DNA from: Stromatinia cepivora
Taxonomy: Eukaryota; Ascomycota; Leotiomycetes; Helotiales; Sclerotiniaceae
Direction of reading: 5' to 3'
Assembly (NCBI GenBank): GCA_014898415.1
Contig: RCTD01000005.1
Coordinates: 1,798,001-1,862,000 of the forward strand
Length of the DNA: 64,000 bases
Part shown: positions 21,345 through 33,770 of the stretch, one piece after another
Numbering within the stretch: position 1 is the stretch's first letter
Layout of the letters: every line of letters begins with the position of its first letter
The notes under the pieces: generated by a model
The model's database searches: none
What the model saw: only the letters and a program-made list of their open reading frames with translations
Told to the model about the DNA's origin: nothing
Made by a program: the position numbers and the translations under genes

Positions 21345-23235
21345 ATTTTGGCGTATATATCGTATTATTGAACTCTCAAGAAAATAACTGCGAGGAACTT
21401 GTTAGAACCAACCTTTCCTTTATATGTAAAGAGTGGGATATATAATTTACTTGATGATATGGTAAAGCGAGCCTAATGGCACTCGCTCTTGACTTTTGAT
21501 AGAAGCCTAGAGCTTCAAATGATTGATCTTCAAAACCAAAATCTAATTGTACGAATGTGAAAGGCTCAACTCTTGGGATGTATGCTTTGGTGGGCTTTCT
21601 TGCGGCACAGCCTTTTCGTACCTGGTGATAAGCTCCTAGTTTGTGTAGAGATGGATGGGCTGTGTTTCTCGGGGCTTTTGTTGAAGTTTGTACACATAAA
21701 ATGTAAGATCTACAATACATGAAGATACAAACCGATTCAAACATTGACAGAAAAGACCGAGAAGGTAGATACAAAAGGTGATACCTATTCATAGTACATC
21801 CATCACTATCGCAAACCCAAGGTAAGAATCCTTGTAGATAATCCATCACTGTCCACGTTGTATTAATTACCTTCCCGTCCATTCTTTAGAATTCAGAAGA
21901 TGAATGTACCCAAAAAGCTGGGGCTGGATTGCCAAGAGCGCTTTTGAACCTAGACGCCCCCAATAAAAACGTGGATTGTACTATATAAAACCAATCATTT
22001 TCCCTCATTTTAGCCACATCTAATCTCAAAATAGATCGAATTAGGAAAGGTGGAATCGAATCGAATGAACATGTACATAAATAACTTTGTAAGCGCGTAC
22101 GGGGGTACTGATGATTATACCATGTATGATGTAGGTTGGTGAGTGTTTCAGATTTTGGGAATAGTTTGTTGTGATTGGGGTAGATGTGGAAGTAGAAGAA
22201 AGGAATGAAGTAAGGATTAAGAGACTGATTTAGAGAACTTCAGTTATCTTCTTTGAGATTTGTGTGATATATTCGATGGTTTGCTGTAGGGCTGAAATTC
22301 GTCATTAAGATCAATCTCGTCAATGTACGGGGGTGGAACTTTGAGGGGGGGAATGAGACATAATCGTAAAGAACACCAATGATATTGAAGTAGTAAGATG
22401 CATGGATATAATTTCAACATAAATCAAATCATCATTTAACAATTGATAGCAGATAAAAGATGGATATGGAATTAATTTTATTCCGAAGAAAGAGGAGGAA
22501 CTACCTAGTACTGTCATGCTTAAGTATAAGCCATCACTTAAGGTTTCTTCATTTTCTTCAGTAGCTGGGTGTTGGACAGACATTCCCGACAATGACAGGT
22601 AAAATACCAGGTCTCCGCCCTCCATCCAGTCAATTACGGTAATATCATCAATTTTCCCTCCTTAAAAATGTTCTTGCCTCTACGAATTAGCCGCATTATT
22701 TTTGTTCGCCATCGATTATAAATACTTCATGACAGTCCATCTTGTTATTGTGAATTATATTCATGTTGATTGAGAAATTCTTTTAAGAAGAATTTGCGAT
22801 GAGCTACAACTTATCTACCCGTTGTCTGAACTATGAGCAGTTGGGGACTAGGAAGCTAATAGTCTGTTATCGTTCAAATATCTTTATTTCGATCATCTTT
22901 TTGATTCTTTTTGGTTTCTTTCCTACCTCAATTTCTGTTCGATGTTTCTATAGCTTATGAAGTAGCCCAAGATAGATTACTTTGGGCAGCATCATAAGCG
23001 AAATATTTGATTCGTGAAACATCACAACAGCCGGAGCAATCACACGATGCACGAAGAAATCCAACTTCAAATGATGAAGAATTTGATGTATATAAGTATC
23101 TAGGTCTATGTATGATCTCAAGGTACGTGGATACAACTTATTAAGTAACACCCCACAAACCCAGCACCAAAGCTAACCAAAAACTTAACCCGCCTTCCCC
23201 CCCCCCCAGGAAAAAAAGAAATGAGACCAAAAAAA
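21345..23235. other. divergent/tandem intergenic region, about 1.9 kb
   Basis: Upstream of the DUF3433 gene and downstream of wetA, both on the minus strand. ORFs such as 21882-21376 (168 codons, minus) have no recognisable domain and unconvincing composition. A poly-C run is at about 23199-23207. Nothing else can be supported. Confidence 0.5.
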
Positions 23236-25029
23236 TCAAACAAACAATCCCTCTTCAACCAAACTCCCAACATCTCCCCCAGCAGCTCTAATAGCTTTCA
23301 GCGCTGCTTGCGATAATTTTCTTCTTTTCTCCATCGCTTCTTTTTCTCTTCTAGCTTTCGTCTTACTTGATCCGCTAGGAGCTACTCCCGTTAATATCTT
23401 GCGACTATCATCTGGTGTATAATTAACAAAATCGACCATTCCTCGACCTGACGTAGGGGTTCTGGGTGATGTATTTCTATTTTTTGATTTTCGCTGTTTG
23501 CGGACGTGGAAAGTGGGTGAGGATTTGGGTGAGGGGGATTCGGATCCACTTGATCCCGTTCGGGGTTTTCGGGGTCGGGAAGTGGGACTGGAGTTGGACT
23601 TGGAATTTAAATTCGAATTCGAATTGGAATTCGGATGGGGATGGGGATGAGCATAATGAGATTTGCGTGATGAGGATGAAGCGTAGTGTGCGTAATGTGA
23701 ATGCGAGTGTGTTCGAGGTGCCGAATTATGATTATGAGTATGATAGGGTGAATGTGGTTGTGGTCCACCTCCATTGGCACCTGCATTAAAATATCCTTGA
23801 TGAAGCATAGGTGGTGATTCTACTACGAAGGATTGTTGGGGCATATTTTCGGGCATCGATATCATTAACCCTTGTGCCATATTCATTTCGTTGCTGTTAT
23901 ATGAAAGTTCATTTTGTAAATGAAAAGCAAGGCTTTTGGTTGCTCTTTGTGGATTTCGGTGAAGGGTATTCGGTGAAGGTTGTGCCATTGGTGTTGTTGC
24001 AGCGTGATTCCACCATAAGGAATTTCCGTCAGCTTCTACCTCAACTGGGTAATCTGATGACGCTCCAATTGAGCTGAAATTTGATGACCCTGGTAATTGT
24101 GACCATGAGGCTGACGCTTGTTGAGATTTTGGTGTCGTTGGGTACATTGATCCATTTGATGATGATTGATGAAATCTCATTTCTGGTGTATGTTTGTTAT
24201 CTAAGTTGGGTGTTGATAATGGTGTGTTGTAGTCGGTTGGTACAGACGGGAATTGTAGGTCTTGTGGCATTCCAGTCCATAAATCTCGAGAAATCTCTGT
24301 CTTTTGTACTTTCTTCATTGATGAAGGATGTTCTGATACATTGGACATTCTAGCTGATTGTGGGGGTGACATTGGTGATTGATGTTGAGGATTAAAACCG
24401 AATTTCGAAGAATCCAAAGCCAATTTTCTTCTCAATATTTCGCGGCTCATTTTTCCATGACTCGTCGAACCTCGTAACATATTTGAAGGTACTGTACTTG
24501 ATTTTCGAATAGGACTTCGTAGAGCTTTTTCCGATTTTGTGCTCACCTTTTTCAATGTATTGGCAAGTGCTTCAACTCGACTTTTTCTTCTTGTAGAAGC
24601 TGCTGGTGCTGGTGATGTTGGAAGAGATGGGTGAGACCATGCTTCTATTTGAGGTGATTGTAAAGAGATATCTTCAAGGCTGAGAAGATCAGAGTCAGAT
24701 ATTGCGGCTCTGCCAGAAAGTTCTGCATAGAAAAGATTATCTTGTGTGTCATCTGGTGAGGCTGAATCTTGGGCGAAAACCCATGGATCCCCTTGCCAAT
24801 TATCTTCAATTTCTTGTGCATCAGCATCGTGTAGAGATCCTAGTAATGTCTCTGAAGATTGATCTTTGCTATCTTTGCTATCTGATTCTTCCGAAAATTT
24901 CGGTTCAGGTAGGTCGTCATTGGATGGACTAAACGTAATAAATTCGTCGAAAAAGGCGTTATCTAATTCGTCAAAGTTATTTGTGAATAATTCCGAAGAC
25001 TTGCAATTATTTGCCATGGAAGGAGGCAT
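23236..25029 (-). CDS. wetA: developmental regulator WetA
   Basis: Single exon, 597 aa. The decisive part is the C-terminus, about residues 533-597: VDFVNYTPDDSRKILTGVAP, then SGSSKTKARREKEAMEKRRK, then LSQAALKAIRAAGGDV, the conserved ESC1/WetA block. The N-terminus has the acidic FTNNFDELDNAFFDEFITF motif found near WetA starts, and RRKSRVEALANTLKK further in. The rest is disordered, Ser/Pro-rich, with an Asn-Ser repeat (about residues 463-480) and a His-rich stretch before it. WetA acts late in the brlA-abaA-wetA pathway, completing conidial wall maturation and spore metabolism (established in Aspergillus; role varies in other classes). The two ATGs at 25029 and 25017 are both possible. More than 1 kb of ORF-poor DNA lies upstream. 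Confidence 0.88.
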   Translation of the reverse strand: MPPSMANNCKSSELFTNNFDELDNAFFDEFITFSPSNDDLPEPKFSEESDSKDSKDQSSETLLGSLHDADAQEIEDNWQGDPWVFAQDSASPDDTQDNLFYAELSGRAAISDSDLLSLEDISLQSPQIEAWSHPSLPTSPAPAASTRRKSRVEALANTLKKVSTKSEKALRSPIRKSSTVPSNMLRGSTSHGKMSREILRRKLALDSSKFGFNPQHQSPMSPPQSARMSNVSEHPSSMKKVQKTEISRDLWTGMPQDLQFPSVPTDYNTPLSTPNLDNKHTPEMRFHQSSSNGSMYPTTPKSQQASASWSQLPGSSNFSSIGASSDYPVEVEADGNSLWWNHAATTPMAQPSPNTLHRNPQRATKSLAFHLQNELSYNSNEMNMAQGLMISMPENMPQQSFVVESPPMLHQGYFNAGANGGGPQPHSPYHTHNHNSAPRTHSHSHYAHYASSSSRKSHYAHPHPHPNSNSNSNLNSKSNSSPTSRPRKPRTGSSGSESPSPKSSPTFHVRKQRKSKNRNTSPRTPTSGRGMVDFVNYTPDDSRKILTGVAPSGSSKTKARREKEAMEKRRKLSQAALKAIRAAGGDVGSLVEEGLFV

Positions 25030-26241
25030 ATTGGCTTTGGTATGAAGAGGCGGTACAGTGTGGTATGGACGTGCCTGAGTATGCAGGAAAAGTTAGGAAA
25101 AATACCGGTATGATAGGCTGGGAAAGGAAGAAGAATATGCAAGATAAATGCCAGATGTACGATGATGTAGGTGATGAAGCAAAACATGACAAAAATGTCC
25201 AGGAGGGGATATTTATGAAGAGGTCAGGTGTCTACCAGCCTTCTTCATTAAATTATACAGTAAAATCATTGGAATGAAGAATATTTGCGTGACCTACACG
25301 TGATTGTGCACTTTGGACCGTCCTCAAACATCTTTTTGAATTCCCGGGAATGGCTATACGTGCCGAGACTAACCACCTCATACCATTTTGTGGTGAAGAT
25401 TGCCGATGCGTTGCCGTAGTATTGGACTTTGGAATGCGGTACATTCTTCGTAATGGATAGGCGAAAAATCCTCGCCTCGGTTTTGGATGAGATTTCAAAC
25501 TTCTGCAAACGTTCAAATATTAAATATAGATAGAAAAGAAGCTTTCAAAGTGAGTCGAGAAACTACAGCATAATATAGCTACCCCCCCTAGCTCCGTGAA
25601 AAGTTTTCTCTTTGATGCATTTGAAGTTTCTTTGGAGTAATCAAGCTATCAATTTCGTCAAAGAAATGCACATGGCTTGAGGGGTTTCTCTCAAAGAATA
25701 AAGAGATTTTCATCTGTAGATGTTGAGATTTCTATCGGCTACAAACACATTGTGACCGAGGAATGTATGGCGTCGATCATTCCTTGGTTATTGGTTGTGA
25801 AGAATTTTTGAGCATTTTTCTTTGTGGTGGAATAGTTTTGATTGGATTGCATTCCTGAGCGTTTTCGCGAATTCTTCGAGATGGCGCGATAAAGTTTTTG
25901 TGTCTTTTGCATTTTTATTTCCAGCCTGCGAATTTTGATAACTTGAATGCAGAAATTGGTGAAATTTGAAGAGGGATTGAGGTTATTATAAGAAGTGAGG
26001 TTGATATAAGAATAGAGAGGAATTTGATATGGCATCCATCTGCATGATACTCCACTCCACTTTCTCTTCATTCTTCGGAGTGTTTCTATAGTACGTGCAT
26101 ATGCATATGCAAGTCTGAGACTCCATTTCCCCGCTCTGTACCCCTCAATTAGATGATCATCAATTCCTTACCCCTCATATCCACCCACATCCAACCCACA
26201 TCCAGCATTTATACATCACACCTCTTCAAAGCTCCTCCCAC
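25030..26241. other. probable wetA upstream region
   Basis: About 1.2 kb between divergent wetA (minus) and the small ORF at 26242 (plus). Short minus-strand ORFs at 25253-25516 and 25739-26071 have no recognisable product and may be upstream ORFs or chance. No other feature is supported. Confidence 0.5.
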
Positions 26242-26658
26242 ATGATCGGTCCCCAAACTCAAATTGAGCTCTCCCACGCCTTTGAAAGACTTCTCGAAGA
26301 ACGTCGTGACGCCGAACGTCTCCACCGAGATTTAATTTTCTATTGGCACACATTAATTCTCGAAGCTAAAAAACGTACCAAAGAACTCGAACGCGCATTC
26401 TATCAAGCGGAAAATTGTGGTGATACACCTTTCTCTAGTGAGGAAACAATTGTACCTGGTACTCCTGATACTATTACGGAGTTAACAGGATTAAGTCGAT
26501 TACCTTCATCATTAAGTCCTGTTGTTAGTAGAGGTGCGAAGACAACGTTAAGATTGGACAATTTGGGGACAGAGAGGATTCAAAAGAAGTTGGAGGGTTT
26601 ACTTAAGAGGTATCAGGGGATTATTAATTTTCCAAAAGGAAATAGTGAGAAAGAATAA
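26242..26658 (+). CDS. small coiled-coil protein, unrecognised
   Basis: 138 aa from an ATG in good context (CCCACATGAT). Residues 10-55 are predicted helical and charged, with heptad-like spacing (LLEERRDAERLHRDL, then EAKKRTKELERAF). A Ser/Thr/Pro-rich middle and a second short helix (RIQKKLEGLLKRYQG) follow. A second helical stretch, SEAELLRSEKELLRKSKE, lies in another frame at 26740-26853. A GTATCA donor at about 26607 and an acceptor at about 26731 would fuse it in phase, so the gene may be longer than written. No family is recognised. Confidence 0.45.
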   Translation: MIGPQTQIELSHAFERLLEERRDAERLHRDLIFYWHTLILEAKKRTKELERAFYQAENCGDTPFSSEETIVPGTPDTITELTGLSRLPSSLSPVVSRGAKTTLRLDNLGTERIQKKLEGLLKRYQGIINFPKGNSEKE

Positions 26659-27034
26659 AGGGGAATGAGTAGAGAGGGGTTTTATTGGCAATCTATTTCT
26701 TCTTCTTATACGTTGAATGGTGGTAGGGGAAGGAGTGAAGCGGAATTATTGAGGAGTGAAAAAGAGTTGTTAAGGAAAAGTAAGGAATTTGTGGCGAGGA
26801 AGTGGAGGGGACGTGAAAAGGTTTTACGGGTGGTTTTTAGGAGGCGAGTTTGATATCACGAGAAATTTTATTTTTTGAGAGTAGAAAATCGTTGGCTTTT
26901 TATCGTCGACACCTCATCGTCAAATCACTGTCTATCATTACCGACAATTACTTATTCACCAAATCACACCTATTCACACCTACCCTCATCATATCCAACA
27001 ACACCTTCATCTACATCCCCAACCAAACCTCACC

Positions 27035-27196
27035 ATGTCCAACATGCTTTCCCTCCCTCAAGAAAGCATCGCCCTAATCCTCCACACCATCATCCATTAT
27101 CCAGCACAAATACGAACATGGTTATTCATCCAATGTACATTATTAAGTCTCGGATTGGGAGATTTTGTAGAGGGAGATGTTGGAGCTGGGATGTAA
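27035..27196 (+). CDS. putative 53-aa microprotein with one hydrophobic helix
   Basis: The ORF begins at an ATG in an excellent context (CCTCACCATGTCC) and encodes MSNMLSLPQESIALILHTII, then an amphipathic segment with IRTWLFIQCTLLSLGLGDF, ending EGDVGAGM and a stop. Two hydrophobic stretches (about residues 11-20 and 29-42) suggest a small membrane or membrane-associated protein. Overlapping ORFs in other frames (26850-27077, 26875-27207) have a composition expected of out-of-frame reading. I do not recognise the protein. The short length makes chance possible, but the start context and ordered composition argue for a real gene. Confidence 0.4.
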   Translation: MSNMLSLPQESIALILHTIIHYPAQIRTWLFIQCTLLSLGLGDFVEGDVGAGM

Positions 27197-27651
27197 TTTT
27201 TTCATAGGATGGGATGGATTGATTTTTCAATGACTTTTGTTTCGGTAAGGGGAAAGGAGAAAGAGGGGTTGGGGTCGGAGGCGAAAATAGGGGACGAATA
27301 GGCTTGGCGAGATGGAAACTAATTTTTGTAGTGTGGATTAATAGTTATAATGTGTAATTTGGGTGATGAGTTTTGCATGATTCTTATATATGATTGGGTT
27401 AGGTAGAGATTGGATAGAGTCTAAATAGAGGATAGATGATATGTTGTTGTTAGTGTCATATATGATAGACGGATTGAAAAGGGACTTCCCAAAGCATGAT
27501 TTCAAGCCAAATAATGTATGGTGGATTGTATAGGCTAACAATAATTATTTTTCCATTTCGACTAATATCATACATGAATAATGTTCCTATTTACACCGAA
27601 AAGGCTATATAATTTCCTTCTCCCGTCAACATAACAATGCCCCCGCCCATC

Positions 27652-28734
27652 TCATGATCGCTTTTGATCAGTCTGAAAAATAGGTGGCATAAATGCCATA
27701 CCCTTACCAGTTGCACTATTATCATTCATTTCCACTCCATGTACACCTCCAGCAGATCTTGAAATAACATGTTTCCTTAACATAGCCAAAATCTCACTAT
27801 TTTGCCATCTCTTTGGTACTGGTCTATAAGCAGGTTTAAATGTTCCAATCGTTTGTGCCCATTCTCCACTTCTTGGTGCTCCATTTCTCCACGCATCTGT
27901 CTCTAATTCAGGACCAGTTTGTTTACCAGGATCTGTACCTTGTGCTACTGGTGATTTCTTTTGATCTGTACCCATAGCATTGGTTGTAGCACCTTCTGAT
28001 CCAAGACCAGCACCTTCAGCTGTTTCACGAGATGTTGGTGATGGTTCTTGTGTCACCCAATAGTAGATATCCCAATCATTTTCATCGAGGAATTGATCAT
28101 ATTGAACCATTTGTGCAGCGGTCATAGTAGGAAGGTGAGCATCAGCAAAGGTGGACATTAGAAGATCGGATTCGAGAGTTCCTCGTTTGCGGGATTGATC
28201 TGGGAGAAGTTTCTGTTAGCAAAGTTCCAATCTTGTGAATAAATGATATGGAGGTGGAATAGGTAGCGAATTGACAAATAACCTACATAATAATCTAGCC
28301 CTCATCTTTTCCTCATGCTCTCCATCCCTTCTCAGTGGTTCAACTCGAAATTGTGCCCCCTCCAATTCTCCAACTGCCATTTCTCTATTAACACCACTTC
28401 CTTTCCCATCTTGTGTACCACCAGTCATTCTATCCGTATTCTCCGGTACACTATCCTTTGGTGTAAATTTCCCATCCACACTCGTAATAAGTTCAGGTGG
28501 AGGTCTGCTTGCTCCAACATTAGGCATATCGTTCACAATCGTAGAGTTGGTATTCGTCATATGAGGATTCAATGGCTTTTCCTTTTGCTTTTTCCGATAC
28601 TCTTCATTACCATCGTGCTCTTCTGCATTACCGGGATTGGCATTTGCAAATCGGAATGTTGTGCTGGAAAATGGTCGAGAAGTATTTAGAATTGAGGCAC
28701 GGAATGCCCGACGAGCAATACGTAAGGATGTCAT
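27652..28734 (-). CDS. SDH5: succinate dehydrogenase assembly factor 2, mitochondrial
   Basis: Exons 28734-28287 and 28199-27652, with an 87-bp intron (GTAGGT donor, CCCAG acceptor); 331 aa. Residues 1-30 are a presequence ([20 protein letters not shown], then PFSSTTFRF). The core joins across the intron as [20 protein letters not shown], followed by [20 protein letters not shown] and [15 protein letters not shown], the SDHAF2/Sdh5 signature. The protein helps attach FAD to the succinate dehydrogenase flavoprotein subunit in the matrix (established for yeast and human). The C-terminal half, about 130 residues beyond the usual domain, is an extension common in filamentous fungi (W-rich: [18 protein letters not shown]). 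Confidence 0.93.
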
Positions 28735-29738
28735 TTTGATATGAATTGATGTGTAAATATCTTTTCCTCAAACTTGGTGTGAGTCGATTGGGAAATGTCG
28801 AGCTCTGAAGGATGTCTGCTGCAGCGTGGGGGATTAGTAAATATGGACGTCATGGACTTTTGGCATGCGGCCGCGTCATGTGACCTACCGAGGTTATATC
28901 CGAGGGGACGATTTCACACGGAAGAAAGAGGAGGAGCAATTGAGAGCACAGCAATTTATCGCCACAGGGGGTGATGATTATATAGATTCCTCATATGGGG
29001 ACATTGAAAAGTGCTCCAAAGGATAAGTATATTTTGTTCGGCACATCATTTACTTGCAACTCATCTAATCTAAACCTGAGAGGCTTTTTGACTATCAACT
29101 TCGGACCGGTGCATTAAAGGGGCTGAGGAATCATTTATCTCCTATAGCCAAACGGAAAAGATTGTTTTCTACTTGTCTACGTACAAATACCATCACCATC
29201 TGTTAGCTGTGGAGGAAATGGAGTTTAAGACTGCTTCAAATTGCAATGATATATGTGACAGTGAAATGTCAAGCTCTCAAGTTTGAAGGCGGTTCGTTCT
29301 TACTTTCATAATAGGGGAAGCGACACTTCTTATTATGATGTTTTCACCTCAGGTGCTCGGTTCAGCCCCCGTAAAAACTTCTATATGAAATTGTTTTCCT
29401 TTCCTCTTCACAAAATAGCAATAACCCGTTTCTTTTTTCAGCTTTCTTGCCAATAGAAAAGCTTACCTATATGTATTACTTCATTATTCAAGAATGATAT
29501 CTTATATTTCTGGTATTACTTACTAATAATTGTCCTTTGACCGAGGTTTAACCTCTAGCGTATTTTAAATTTTAACCTCAACAACATCACAACATCACTT
29601 CATTTTTCATTCTTCATTCTTCACTTTGAGATAATTATAAATCAGGAGAAAAAAAGATTCATTAACTCTTAGCTACAAAGAAATTAAACTCCACCAACTC
29701 AACCAATGACCTCACATCTCTCCCATCACCCAAGACAT
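28735..29738. other. intergenic region, about 1 kb
   Basis: Between SDH5 and the helicase pseudogene. No ORF of note, no repeat and no RNA gene is recognised. Confidence 0.6.
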
Positions 29739-32700
29739 CTATGAAGAACCATTACCAATGTTTTTCAACATATTTGTCGCCGCCTCATCATATTCAGAAC
29801 CTGCATTTTGTGGGAGAGTTAGATCCATCTCAAATTCATCGGTCTGCATGAGAGAATCCTTCAAGCCCTGTTGGAGTCGATCTTCATTCTCCTTGGTGAT
29901 CTCAGATCTCACGGTAGCTTCAGCCAGATCCGTCAAATCTACATCTCCGTCGTGATCAGTTGGGGCCGATTCGAGTACCTGTCCGGTTACTGAAGGACTC
30001 TTGAGCAGATTTTCCAATTCGTCAATGGGAGCAAGAGGAAGCTCTTCATCTTCAGCATCAATTTCTTCTGTATTCTCTTCAGCGGATCCGAAAGAGGGCA
30101 AATCATACTCAACACCGACTTCCTCCAATCTCTCGAATTCGCCGGCTGCCTTTCTCATGGCTCTCAATTCATTGAGAAGTGTCTCTTCATACTCTGCCTT
30201 GACCTTTGGATCACTGTGCGTATTCAAACACACCTGGGCTCGATGATTCAATGCTGAATTTCGGGGTGAGTGGTTTCAATTTCCATGGTCCAAGTTTGAC
30301 GACCGTTCCTCAACTGCGCAAATGTCTTTGGAAGGACGTTATCTCCATCAACGTCAATGACATCACCCAGATCCAAGACATCCATGATCATGTAGCCAAA
30401 GTTCTTAGCCTTGTGAACCTTGGTGATGATTGGAAGTTGTGAACGCCAAAGATCCAAATTTCCAAAGATAATCAAGACACTCTTTGCACGAGTCAAGCCG
30501 ACGTTCATCCGATCCCAATTCTTGATGAACCCAATGACCGAACCATTATGCTGATCGGCAGGTGTCACTGCGAGCAAGACAATTTCGTTCTCACCACCTT
30601 GTGTACTGTCGATGGTTGGAATCGAGGGAATCTCTGAATCTTAGGATTATCCATCTTTAATCTCATGATAACTTGTCTGGATATCTCATGGAGTTCCTCC
30701 TTGTATGGTATCAAGACTGTGATCATATCGAGATCGAGGTCAGTGATATCAACAGTGTGTTAATGCCAAAACAGATTCATGATGAAATCGCAAACGGCGT
30801 TGATATTTGCGAAATTTCTCTTGGATTTTCCGCCTTGTCTTGGTGCAGACTTTCCATTCTTCACATTGATGAGCAAGCGTTGAGGATTATCGTTCTTAGG
30901 TCCACCAAATTCGGATTCGCGGCGAGCATCCCTGTATGGTTTAGCACTATCAGAGTTCCACCATTCCTGGTAGTACTTTAATGTATCGCTTTCAACCATG
31001 GTACTAGGATGAGAACCCAAAAATCCATATGTTACCATACCTGGGAATCTGGCCAACACCTTGGGCATGCGGTAGTTCATCTTGAATCGTACGATTTCAA
31101 CGCTGTCATGATCATAGAACCTCTCAAACAAGGACATGGCAAGCTGGCTCGAGTGCTCATTGTGATTCGTAGACTTAATCACTGGGGGGCAATTGCTTGT
31201 GATCACCAGAGTATTGATTCTTTGAAGCACAAAGGATGGCTGGAATGATAAGTTCCGGCTCGGAACCGAATGCAGCTTCATCTGCGAGCGAGGCTTGAGG
31301 CTGGTAACCATATTCTTGAAGGAGATGAGCCGTGCTGCAAGTGCAAACCACGATTTTAACCTTGGAGAGGGGAGAAGAGAGGATATCCTTTGCCTTACCC
31401 TCGGCAGCCAAGTAGAACTTCTTCTTATCCTTGGAACTAATGCGATGACTAAACCTGTATGCCTTGAGGACATTCAACCAAGCCTTGGCCTTTGTTTGCT
31501 TCTCCGCGTCATCCTTGTTATTACTATCCTCTTCGAAGGATGCAACAATGCGTCTCCAGAGAGCATATCTGTCAACGTCAGCTTGACCAGTCTGATTCTC
31601 GCCCTCTTGGATAGTATGATCGGCCATGGTGTCCCAATCAATATCAGCTTCTCTCATATCCATCGCAGTACTACGAGTTGGAAGATAAACGATGTCGAAC
31701 CATTCTTCAGCTTGAGGAAATTTAGTAAGGACTCCACCCAACATTTGCATAAGCTTGATCATTACTTCTCTCGCGGCTGTGTTTGAAGGAGCGGTGATGA
31801 GAGTCTTGACTCCACACAATGCAAGCCCTAAACCTTGCCCACCGGCAGTCCTTGTCTTTCCAGTTCCTGGTGGGCCTTGAAGGAGTGAAGTGAAACAGTT
31901 ATTGTAAAACAATAACTCCCAGGCACGCAGTTGCTGCTTGTTCATCTTCATTGATGTACCCAAGAAGTCGAAAACAGCTCGCTGATCTTTGGTCATCTGA
32001 TCCTTGTATGCTTCATAAATGGAAGGTCCTTCATTTTCCACTCCATGACCCATAAGGAACTTTTGTTGCTTCTTTTCCAAATGTGTTCTGGGTTCACCAC
32101 AGAGTTTTCCAATTGCTTGTAACATGCGCTTAGCTGGAAGTGCATTTCTCTCCATCTCAATACAGTTCTCTAAATTTGCATTTGTACTGAATGCTTTACG
32201 TTGATCTGGATCCTTGATTTGAAAGCCGAGTACAAAATCCATGTCGGTATCAATCGCGAGCACACGAGCATTGACTATCTCATTGGCAGGCATCCAACCA
32301 CGAGGAGGCATTGACTTCTTCTTCTTCTTCATACCTTTAACTACTATGAATCCAGGTTCAGCCTCGGGAGCCTTTGGTGCTTCTGGTGCTTCCGGTTCGA
32401 TAGGTAAAGGTACAACCGTAAACTTCATGTGCAAACCTGGAGTAACGTTAGGCATGACAAAGTTCTCATCCTTCTCAATTGTATGAAAGTATCTTTTCGG
32501 CTCTTGACCGTACACATGTGCGTAGTGTTAGGATTAAAATACTTTCCAATGCTCACATTTTCCCACATAATCTCGCCGATGACACCAAGACTCAAGCCAA
32601 TTTCCATATCTCTTGGTGTAGCAAAAGTCTTTCGCGCAGGATGGGATGCATAACTCTTTAAATCGAAATGGACACGCGGATTTCTCATCCAAATTTGATG

Positions 32701-33770
32701 GGTGAGAGTAAGGTTGGGTGTCTTCTGCCAATCCTTGAACAGTTGGCCTGTGGTATCTCCAAGTTGTCTCTTATGGAAGTGGTAAACACCATCTCTGATG
32801 GTTCTCGTCATTTGCTCCTTCCAGAAATCATCATGAAACTCGAAAGATTTTCGATCTAATTCATCAAGAGAGCGCACCAAGGTTGCGTGGAGTTGACCAG
32901 AATTGAGGAAGGGTATGATTTCTTCTTTGTAATTGTCCTTGGACGATGACCTGCAATCCCAATAGAAAGGACCGGTAAGAGTGAATCCAAAAAATTCAAG
33001 CAACGAATTTCCGTTTTCATATGCGAACTCGATCAACATATCGACATCTTTCTGAGAAGGGCAGTCGAAATCTGCAGCTAAAACCTTTGCAAGTTCTGTC
33101 TTGGTCTTATCGATAGTGCCATCGCTAGAGAGGTCTACTTTGCAGACTTTGTGCTTCCACAAGTCGTCTTCTCTACCTACTTGAACAACATTGTTACTTC
33201 GTATGGAGAAACTATAGCCACCCCAGAATATCCTGATTCTTGGCGCTTGACTGAACATATCGAGCTTAGCATCAACTAGGACTATATCAGAAGTGCCTTT
33301 CTTGTTAACCCCCTTCAGAATTAAGATTGCTAGTTGGGTCGCATTGAAGCTGCCACTAACAGACTTTAGAGCTGGAAAATCACGCCCTCTAGGTCTGTAG
33401 TACCAATTCAGAAGATCATCACGAAGTTCTCTGTATCGATAGAGGGCAACATCTTCTACAGCAGCAGTATCCTTAGGTTGTTGTCGCTTAGGACGACTAT
33501 CTTCGAAACCTTCCTGCTTGCGCTTCTTGGTTTCATCCACCACTAGTTGTTGATTCACCCCGAGGTCTTTCACCACCCGTGGAGTAGGTGGAATTGAAGT
33601 AGATGCATCTGGAACAGGGGCACCTGTGGCGGGAGCAGTTACACTTGTGGCAGGAGCAGTTGCAGCAGCCTGCCCTGCAGCAGGAGATCCATTAGCAGTT
33701 TGCACTGCGACAGGAGTGGTAATAGCATTAGATGCCGTTGTGAAGTTATTAACGTCGGACCTTAAAAGGC
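29739..33770 (-). pseudogene. UPF1-like SF1 RNA/DNA helicase, broken by several frameshifts and a stop
   Basis: Read across frames, the minus strand encodes one large helicase: an N-terminal region 33705-32520, then Walker A LLQGPPGTGKTRT (near 31870), motif II LADEAAFGSEPEL (near 31275), motif III GDHKQLPP (near 31195), MNYRMP, then STQGGENEIV (near 30610) and VGLTRAKSVLIIF (near 30490). An acidic C-terminal tail ends at 29739. These are the motifs of the UPF1/DNA2 group (AAA_11/AAA_12). The frame breaks near 32518, near 31190 (a C run next to motif III, with extra length change just before it), near 30635 and near 30250. A stop interrupts it near 30760. The 5' end probably had another exon before an acceptor near 33782. 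Breaks at non-homopolymer sites and the stop favour a true pseudogene. Codon composition is still normal, so the decay may be recent. Confidence 0.8.

Noticed and set aside
21376..21882. 168-aa minus ORF upstream of DUF3433
   Set aside because: No domain, no conserved-looking segment, and donor-like sites would cut it; probably chance.
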